From: Patescibacteria group bacterium
GTDB lineage: Bacteria > Patescibacteriota > Kazan-3B-28 > UBA10110
Direction of reading: 5' to 3'
DNA: 11,376 nt
NCBI GenBank assembly: GCA_003524745.1
Contig: DQGN01000012.1
Coordinates: forward strand, 14,890 to 26,265
Under the pieces are notes generated by a model. The model saw only the letters and a program-made list of their open reading frames with translations. It did not search any database and was not told the origin of the DNA. Made by a program: the position numbers and the translations under genes. Shown here one piece after another: positions 6,583-11,376 of this stretch; the stretch's first letter is position 1, and each line of letters begins with the position of its first letter.

Positions 6583-7239
6583 TTACTTAAATTTTGCTAA
6601 TAAATTTGGTAGTGCATCCCCCACCAGAATAATTCGGCGATGGGACATGACATCTAAGGGATTAATTTGCCGAACCGTGCGCAAAGTAATATAGGGCACA
6701 TTGCGGACGGCTTGTTTGAGCTCCGGAAGCGAAACGGGCACTACAACTAAATTACTTTGGGGATCAAGTGCCTGACCAAAAAATTTTAACCCCGACTTCG
6801 TCTTGCCACCTGCCTGATAATTATTAGGCAGATGCACAATAAGTTGCTGCTCCGCACGTTGGGCTAAGGCGGTTAATAAAGCTGGTAATAATACTCGTTG
6901 ATTAATTTTACTACTGAAATTACGAATGGATCGCGGGCCGAAAGCAATACCTCCGCCGCGCCAAATGGGATTACGCTTAGTCCCGACTCTCGCCCGACCC
7001 GTACCTTTTTGCCGCCAAGGCTTTTTGGTGCTGCCCTGAACTTCGCCCCTAGTTTTAGTGTGCGCAGTTGAATGGTGCTGATTATGTTGTAATTGAATCA
7101 ACACTTCTCCCAGCACGGCTGGGCTAATTTGCTTACCCGCAAATATGTCCGCCGCTACTGGTTCTCCTCCCGAGATAGCGACAGCAACTTTGGCTTTTTC
7201 ACTAATAGGCTGACTTTTAGGTGTAGTCTTTTTAGGCAT
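6583..7239 (-). CDS. rplD: Large ribosomal subunit protein uL4 (L4)
   Basis: uL4 is an early 23S rRNA binder whose long loop reaches the exit tunnel and faces uL22. In E. coli it also represses its own S10 operon. The product is 218 residues. About 16 basic and polar residues (MPKKTTPKSQPISEKA) precede the usual start of the fold. The tunnel loop is intact at about residues 64-101, with STKKPWRQKGTGRARVG and NPIWRGGGIAFGP. The C-terminal half ends MSHRRIILVGDALPNLLAKF, equivalent to the usual final strand and helix. The ATG overlaps the last eight bases of rplC. Whether the E. coli type of autogenous control exists is not evident from the leader sequences. Confidence 0.97.
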   Translation of the reverse strand: MPKKTTPKSQPISEKAKVAVAISGGEPVAADIFAGKQISPAVLGEVLIQLQHNQHHSTAHTKTRGEVQGSTKKPWRQKGTGRARVGTKRNPIWRGGGIAFGPRSIRNFSSKINQRVLLPALLTALAQRAEQQLIVHLPNNYQAGGKTKSGLKFFGQALDPQSNLVVVPVSLPELKQAVRNVPYITLRTVRQINPLDVMSHRRIILVGDALPNLLAKFK

Positions 7240-7837
7240 TTGGCTTTTGAATTAAAACATAACTTTTTCTGTGACCGGGTACTGACCCTTGGATAGCTAA
7301 CCGCTGGGCTGTGGGATCAACAGCCACAATCAATAGATTTTTGGTAGTCACTTTGTCCATCCCCATATGCCCAGACATCCGCCGCCCCGGCTCCACCCGA
7401 GGGATACCCATAGCTCCGATCGAACCCGGTTGGCGATGATGATCATGCCCGTGGCTGCCCGGCCCGCTTTTGAAATGATGCCGTTTAATGGTTCCGGCAA
7501 AGCCCTTACCTTTGGACATGGCCGTTACCCGCACCTTGTCACCAACAGCGAAGAGGCTGACATCTAATTTATCACCCCTTTGATATTGGTCGGCATTATC
7601 AACTTTTATCTCCCGCAGAATCTTAGCATCAATGGTTTTTAAGTGTCCTTTTAAGGATTTGGTGTAATGCTTGGCTTGCCCCATGGCTAACTGGATGGCC
7701 GAATAGCTATCTTTTTCTAAGCGTTTCACCTGGGCAACGGTGTTGGGTGGGAGATGCAACCAAGTAGCCCCCACGACATCGCCGTTATCTAAGGTTAATC
7801 GGCTCATTTCTATTTTTTGGGCAATTAATCCAATCAT
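7232..7837 (-). CDS. rplC: Large ribosomal subunit protein uL3 (L3)
   Basis: uL3 is one of the two assembly initiators of the 50S subunit, with an arm that reaches the peptidyl-transferase centre. The 201-residue product begins MIGLIAQKIEMSRL, the standard uL3 start. The extended central arm lies at about residues 110-160, with KGFAGTIKRHHFKSGPGSHG, then RQPGSIGAMG and RRMSGHMGMDKVTTKNLLI. The C-terminus ends VPGHRKSYVLIQKPNA, matching the GpkG-type ending. The ATG follows a 76-base leader after rpsJ and has no Shine-Dalgarno sequence. A seven-codon frame upstream ends in a TGA that overlaps the ATG. The 3' end overlaps rplD by eight bases. Confidence 0.97.
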   Translation of the reverse strand: MIGLIAQKIEMSRLTLDNGDVVGATWLHLPPNTVAQVKRLEKDSYSAIQLAMGQAKHYTKSLKGHLKTIDAKILREIKVDNADQYQRGDKLDVSLFAVGDKVRVTAMSKGKGFAGTIKRHHFKSGPGSHGHDHHRQPGSIGAMGIPRVEPGRRMSGHMGMDKVTTKNLLIVAVDPTAQRLAIQGSVPGHRKSYVLIQKPNA

Positions 7838-7857
7838 TTTTGCGACATAATAATCAT
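7834..7857 (-). other. Seven-codon upstream mini-ORF overlapping the rplC start (speculative)
   Basis: In the 76-base rpsJ-rplC gap the mRNA reads ATG ATT ATT ATG TCG CAA AAA TGA, and the TGA shares an ATGA overlap with the rplC start codon. Such an arrangement can support reinitiation. A frame this short arises easily by chance in A/T-rich DNA, and no ribosome binding site supports it. I record it because the gap holds no other recognisable signal. Confidence 0.12.
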
Positions 7858-7913
7858 GACTTCGAGGGGACTATAACCACCTGGAAGATAAGACAATTTT
7901 ATTAAGTTAAATC

Positions 7914-8267
7914 TTACATTTTGACTTCGATACTGACACCGGCCGGCAAATTCAGGTTGGTAAGAGCATCGATAGTCTTGGGACGCGGGTCAGTAATTTC
8001 GATCAAGCGCTTATGCACCCGCATCTCAAATTGTTCTCTGGCATCTTTATGGACAAAAGTGGAGCGTTGGACAGTATAAATCTTTTTTTCCGTAGGTAAG
8101 GGGATGGGACCAACTACATTGGCACCAGTCCGTTCAGCGGTTTCGACAATCAGTTTGGCTGACTGATCAATAATGCGATGATCATATGCCTTTAACCGAA
8201 TCCGAATCCGTTGTTTGTTGGCAACTTCCTTACTCTCCTGTTTGTTACTGGCCACGCCTTTAGCCAT
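7914..8267 (-). CDS. rpsJ: Small ribosomal subunit protein uS10 (S10) with an N-terminal extension
   Basis: uS10 is in the 30S head and, with NusB, also takes part in transcription antitermination. The family core starts at about residue 20 with [20 protein letters not shown], followed by [20 protein letters not shown], the [20 protein letters not shown] loop region, and [10 protein letters not shown] at the end. The length is 117 residues instead of about 102. The extra N-terminal residues, [19 protein letters not shown], are polar and probably disordered. There is no later ATG before the core, so the ATG at 8265-8267 is the best start. It opens the classical S10 operon block, but with only 80 bases after tuf and no clear promoter it may be cotranscribed with tuf. 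Confidence 0.96.
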   Translation of the reverse strand: MAKGVASNKQESKEVANKQRIRIRLKAYDHRIIDQSAKLIVETAERTGANVVGPIPLPTEKKIYTVQRSTFVHKDAREQFEMRVHKRLIEITDPRPKTIDALTNLNLPAGVSIEVKM

Positions 8268-8300
8268 AAGATTTCAATTTATATATGTGAGCGAGCAGAT

Positions 8301-8331
8301 GAGCTGGCCCCGCCAAATACTGGCAGGGCTC
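8301..8331 (-). promoter_or_regulatory. Stable hairpin in the rpsJ leader (attenuator-like, function unknown)
   Basis: In the mRNA, GCCCUGCCA (8329-8321) pairs with UGGCGGGGC (8315-8307) as nine consecutive pairs around the five-base loop GUAUU. One pair is a U-G wobble. On the opposite strand that position would be a C-A mismatch, so the stem suits minus-strand RNA. Short GAGC and GCUC sequences flank it (8331-8328 and 8304-8301). No run of U follows, so it is not a standard intrinsic terminator. It lies 40 bases before the rpsJ start, where S10-operon leaders in other bacteria often carry control elements. Homology to the E. coli S10 leader is not visible. Confidence 0.5.
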
Positions 8332-8347
8332 TTACCCCAGAATTATT

Positions 8348-9535
8348 TTATTTAATGATTTTGGTTACCACACCGGCTCCCACGGTTTTGCCGCCTTCAC
8401 GAATAGCAAACCGGAGACCGTCTTCCATCGCCACCGGCACGATCAATTTAACGATCATCTTAACGGTATCGCCGGGCATGACCATTTCTTGGCCAGCTGG
8501 CAATTCTAACTCTCCAGTAACATCCGTGGTCCGAATATAGAATTGGGGTTTATAACCTTTGGTAAATGGTGTATGCCGACCGCCTTCCTCTTTGCTTAAG
8601 ATGTAAACCTCGCCTTCAAAGTCGGTATGAGGAGTAATGGAGCCCGGCTTAGCAAGAACCTGTCCCCGTTCCAATTCATTGCGTTCAATTCCCCGAAGTA
8701 AGGCACCGATATTGTCACCGGCTTGGCCTTGGTCAAGTAACTTGCGGAACATTTCTACGCCGGTAACCACTACTTTACGCGTAGGTTTAATCCCGACGAT
8801 TTCAACTTCTTCGTTAATCTTCACGATACCTTGCTCGACTCTGCCGGTAGCCACAGTCCCCCGACCTTTGATCGAGAACACATCTTCGATAGGCATCAAG
8901 AAAGGTTTATCAAGGGCCCGGACGGGATCAGGAATATAAGTATCCATCGCGTTCAACAAATCCATGATTGGCTTAGCAGCTGCTTCGTCAGTCGGATTTT
9001 CTAAGGCTTTTAAGGCCGAACCGCGAATGACGGGAATTTCTTTACCAGGAAATTCATATTTAGTCAGGAGATCGCGGACTTCCTCTTCGACTAAATCGAT
9101 CAACTCGGGATCATCGACCATATCCACCTTATTAATGAAAACGATCATCCGAGGCACTCCCACCTGGTGGGCTAACAAAATGTGCTCACGAGTTTGTGGC
9201 ATAGGCCCATCAGTAGCAGCGACTACTAACACAGCTGCGTCCATCTGGGCAGCCCCCGTAATCATGTTTTTAATGTAGTCAGCATGCCCCGGGCAATCGA
9301 CGTGGGCGTAATGCCGTTTTTCCGTTTCATACTCCTGATGAGAGGTAGCGATGGTAATACCCCGCTCCCGCTCTTCTGGAGCATTATCAATATCTTCAAA
9401 TTTTTTGGCGGTAGCCAAACCTTTTGCTGCTAATACCTGAGTAATAGCTGCTGTCAAAGTGGTTTTACCATGATCAACGTGACCGATAGTACCAACGTTG
9501 ACGTGGACCTTGTTGCGCTGAAATGTCTCTGCCAT
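8348..9535 (-). CDS. tuf: Elongation factor Tu (EF-Tu)
   Basis: EF-Tu is the GTPase that brings aminoacyl-tRNA to the ribosomal A site. The 395-residue product has all GTPase motifs: the P-loop GHVDHGKT at residues 18-25, the switch I segment [19 protein letters not shown] at 80-84 with the catalytic histidine H84, NKVD at 135-138 and GSALKAL at 172-178. Domain 2 contains [20 protein letters not shown], and domain 3 ends with the highly conserved [20 protein letters not shown]. The start gives the usual [20 protein letters not shown]. It is the only gene here with a clear Shine-Dalgarno site (AGGAG, five bases before the ATG), which fits its need for very high expression. It sits between fusA and rpsJ as in the ancestral str operon. 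Confidence 0.99.
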   Translation of the reverse strand: MAETFQRNKVHVNVGTIGHVDHGKTTLTAAITQVLAAKGLATAKKFEDIDNAPEERERGITIATSHQEYETEKRHYAHVDCPGHADYIKNMITGAAQMDAAVLVVAATDGPMPQTREHILLAHQVGVPRMIVFINKVDMVDDPELIDLVEEEVRDLLTKYEFPGKEIPVIRGSALKALENPTDEAAAKPIMDLLNAMDTYIPDPVRALDKPFLMPIEDVFSIKGRGTVATGRVEQGIVKINEEVEIVGIKPTRKVVVTGVEMFRKLLDQGQAGDNIGALLRGIERNELERGQVLAKPGSITPHTDFEGEVYILSKEEGGRHTPFTKGYKPQFYIRTTDVTGELELPAGQEMVMPGDTVKMIVKLIVPVAMEDGLRFAIREGGKTVGAGVVTKIIK

Positions 9536-9540
9536 ATATT

Positions 9541-9545
9541 CTCCT
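9541..9545 (-). promoter_or_regulatory. Shine-Dalgarno site of tuf
   Basis: The mRNA reads AGGAG followed by AATAT and the ATG, a five-base spacing that is good for 16S rRNA pairing. It is the only such site within 20 bases of any of the 20 start codons visible in the window. Confidence 0.85.
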
Positions 9546-9576
9546 ATAATTAGTTGGTAGTTTGATATACTTTTAG

Positions 9577-9605
9577 AAAATACACTAAATCTTAGGTGAA
9601 GACAA
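9577..9605 (-). promoter_or_regulatory. Candidate sigma70-type promoter for tuf and the downstream operon
   Basis: On the minus strand TTGTCT (9605-9600) is followed by a 17-base spacer and TATTTT (9582-9577). This resembles the -35 and -10 consensus with optimal spacing. It would start transcription near 9570, giving a leader of about 35 bases before the tuf ATG. A second possible -10, TATAAT, lies upstream at 9635-9630 with a poor -35. The 113-base gap between fusA and tuf is the longest non-coding gap after the rplN-rplX one. The gap is A/T-rich, so chance matches are possible. No terminator for fusA was seen. Confidence 0.4.
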
Positions 9606-9648
9606 GGGGAAAATAAGCTCGGCTTGACAATTATACTATATTATGTTA

Positions 9649-11376
9649 CTATCCTTGCCGCTTCCCGATGATTTCTTGTTGGACATTGGCGGGCACATCG
9701 GCATATTTACTGAACTCCATCGTGTAGGATGCCCGACCTTGGGTCATCGAACGCAAATCTGTAGCATAACCGAACATGGCCGCCAACGGCACTAAAGCCG
9801 TCACAGTTCTGGCCGTACCGCGTTGCCCTAAAGACTCGATAATGGCCCGGCGGCTATTAAGATCGCCTGTTACATCTCCCATAAATTCTTCGGGGGTAAC
9901 TGCTTCTACTTTCATAATCGGCTCTAACAAAACTGGATCACCTTTTTTCACCCCATCTTGGAGGGCCATGGAACCAGCAATCTTGAAAGCCATTTCCGAT
10001 GAGTCGACATCATGGTAGGACCCGTCGTAAAGAGTCGCTTTGATGCCTACTACTGGGTATCCAGCCAAGACTCCTCTTGTCATAGCTTCTTTAATGCCTT
10101 TTTCCACAGCGGGAATATATTCCTTGGGGATATGTCCGCTCACAATACTATTCACAAACTCAAAGCTGCCTTCTTCGTTAAATGGCTCGAATTTCATGAG
10201 GACATGGCCGTACTGCCCGCGACCGCCGGTTTGCCGAATATATTTAGCCTCGACATCAGCCAATTTGCGGATAGTTTCATGGTAGGCTACCTGCGGTTTT
10301 CCAACATTGGCTTCGACTTTGAATTCTCGCTTCAACCGATCGACAATAATATCCAGATGCAATTCGCCCATGCCGGAAATTTCGGTTTGGGCAGTTTCTT
10401 CATTGGTTTTAACCCGGAAAGTGGGATCCTCTTCGGCCAACTTACCGAGAGCAATCGCCATTTTCTCTTGGTCGGCCTTGCTTTTTGGTTCGATGGCAAT
10501 GGAAATAACTGGCTCCGGGAAAACGATGGATTCTAAAATGATCGGGTGCTGGACATCACACAAAGTATTGCCGGTGGTCACTTTCTTAATCCCGACTACC
10601 GCAGCAATATCTCCAGCATAAATCTCGTCCACTTCTTCGCGGTGGTTGCTATGCATCCGCACAATTCGCCCGATTCTCTCTTGCTCACCCGTAGCAGTAT
10701 TAAGAACATAGGAACCGGCTTTGAGGGTACCGGAATATACTCTAATATAAATTAATTTACCGATAAAAGGATCGGTAGCGATCTTAAAAGCCAATGTGGC
10801 AAAAGGTTCTTTGTCATCAGCATGCCGGACAATTTCTTCGCCCGTCTTCGGATCGGTGCCGGTGACCGGCGGTACATCTAAGGGATTGGGCAGGTATTCC
10901 ACAATGGCATCAAGCAAAGGTTGGACGCCTTTGTTGCGGAGAGCCGCTCCCGACAAAACTGGATAAAGCTTACCGCTGATGACGGCTGCGCGCAGGGCTT
11001 TTTTCAGTTCATCAATAGTTAAAATCTGATCAGCTAAAAACTTTTCTAATAATTCGTCTTCGGTTTCGGCAATCGTTTCGATCATCTGCCGCTTAAATTT
11101 AGCCACGTCTTCTTTCATATCCTCCGGGATGTCTGTTTCCAAAATATCTTTGCCAGCATCATCTTGATAAAGATAGGCTCTTTCGGTCATCAAGTCGACG
11201 ACACCCTTAAAACTATCGTGGGCGCCAATAGGCAATTGCACCGGCACGGCTTTGGTGGTTAATCTATCTTGGATCGACTTGAAGCTCGTATAAAAATCGG
11301 CTCCCATGCGATCCATTTTGTTGATAAAACAAATCCGAGGCACGTTGTATTTGTCGGCTTGCCGCCAAACGGTTTC
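9649..11376 (-). CDS. fusA: Elongation factor G (EF-G), 5' end cut off by the window
   Basis: EF-G is the GTPase that translocates tRNA and mRNA and, with ribosome recycling factor, splits post-termination ribosomes. The visible part is 575 residues. Relative to the roughly 700-residue family, about 120 N-terminal residues with the P-loop are outside the window. The frame stays open to the edge, beginning [11 protein letters not shown] directly before [12 protein letters not shown], which carries the G4 motif NKMD. The GTG at 11341-11343 is internal, not a start. Domain II contains [15 protein letters not shown]. Domain III has [18 protein letters not shown]. Domain IV has GQYGHVLM and the [14 protein letters not shown] loop that enters the decoding site. 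Domain V ends [20 protein letters not shown]. This is the standard translational type. The stop is TAG. Confidence 0.98.
   Translation of the reverse strand, partial: ETVWRQADKYNVPRICFINKMDRMGADFYTSFKSIQDRLTTKAVPVQLPIGAHDSFKGVVDLMTERAYLYQDDAGKDILETDIPEDMKEDVAKFKRQMIETIAETEDELLEKFLADQILTIDELKKALRAAVISGKLYPVLSGAALRNKGVQPLLDAIVEYLPNPLDVPPVTGTDPKTGEEIVRHADDKEPFATLAFKIATDPFIGKLIYIRVYSGTLKAGSYVLNTATGEQERIGRIVRMHSNHREEVDEIYAGDIAAVVGIKKVTTGNTLCDVQHPIILESIVFPEPVISIAIEPKSKADQEKMAIALGKLAEEDPTFRVKTNEETAQTEISGMGELHLDIIVDRLKREFKVEANVGKPQVAYHETIRKLADVEAKYIRQTGGRGQYGHVLMKFEPFNEEGSFEFVNSIVSGHIPKEYIPAVEKGIKEAMTRGVLAGYPVVGIKATLYDGSYHDVDSSEMAFKIAGSMALQDGVKKGDPVLLEPIMKVEAVTPEEFMGDVTGDLNSRRAIIESLGQRGTARTVTALVPLAAMFGYATDLRSMTQGRASYTMEFSKYADVPANVQQEIIGKRQG

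Noticed and set aside
9624..9652. Plus-strand promoter-like TTGACA, 17-base spacer, TACTAT
   Set aside because: It would point into fusA in antisense with no plus-strand gene to serve, and the A/T-rich gap makes chance matches likely. It could be checked by strand-specific RNA data.
10012..10536. 174-codon plus-strand open frame opposite fusA
   Set aside because: It lies wholly within the strongly conserved EF-G coding region and its sequence resembles no family. It is a coding shadow.
11341..11343. GTG as the fusA start
   Set aside because: The frame is open to the window edge, and the upstream codons ([11 protein letters not shown]) are standard EF-G sequence, so the GTG is an internal valine codon.
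1..11376. Search for CRISPR arrays, tRNA genes, transposases or defence genes
   Set aside because: No regularly spaced repeats, cloverleaf sequences or non-translation genes were recognised. Apart from the short gaps described, the whole window is ribosomal protein and elongation factor coding sequence.

Overview
The window is a stretch of the universal bacterial translation superoperon. Every recognised gene lies on the minus strand, so the operon reads from the right edge to the left edge. In transcription order it holds fusA (5' end cut by the window edge), tuf, rpsJ, rplC, rplD, rplW, rplB, rpsS, rplV, rpsC, rplP, rpmC, rpsQ, rplN, rplX, rplE, rpsN, rpsH, rplF, rplR and rpsE (3' end cut off). 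This is the classical str - S10 - spc order joined without interruption. No transposase, phage gene, tRNA, rRNA or CRISPR array was seen.

The proteins are clearly bacterial. Several traits suggest a small-genome, uncultivated lineage of the Candidate Phyla Radiation (Patescibacteria) type: terminal extensions on uL22, uS10 and uS17, near-total lack of Shine-Dalgarno sequences, very tight packing, and only TAA or TAG stops among 20 visible stop codons. This placement is an inference from protein style and layout. It needs a marker-gene tree, and no phylum name should be taken as established.

Layout from right to left. EF-G occupies 11376-9649. A 113-base gap follows that carries a plausible promoter and the only clear Shine-Dalgarno site, then EF-Tu (9535-8348). 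An 80-base gap with a stable hairpin leads to uS10 (8267-7914), and a 76-base gap leads to uL3. From uL3 to uS5 the genes are nearly end to end, with gaps of 12 bases or less or overlaps of up to 11 bases, so translational coupling is likely. Most products bind rRNA early in subunit assembly or line the tunnel and peptidyl-transferase region. EF-Tu and EF-G then drive elongation on the finished ribosome.

The one striking break is the 121-base gap between rplN and rplX (2542-2662). A perfect 17-base inverted repeat fills it from one base after the rplN stop codon to inside the rplX start region, so the rplX AUG lies in the 3' arm of a predicted stem. The 91-base loop contains a second perfect 6-bp hairpin. 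A 29-codon open frame starts in the loop and ends inside the 3' arm, four bases before the rplX AUG. This could be a translational switch that couples uL24 synthesis to uL14, or a small palindromic repeat element inserted in an essential operon. It is the best candidate for something undescribed here.
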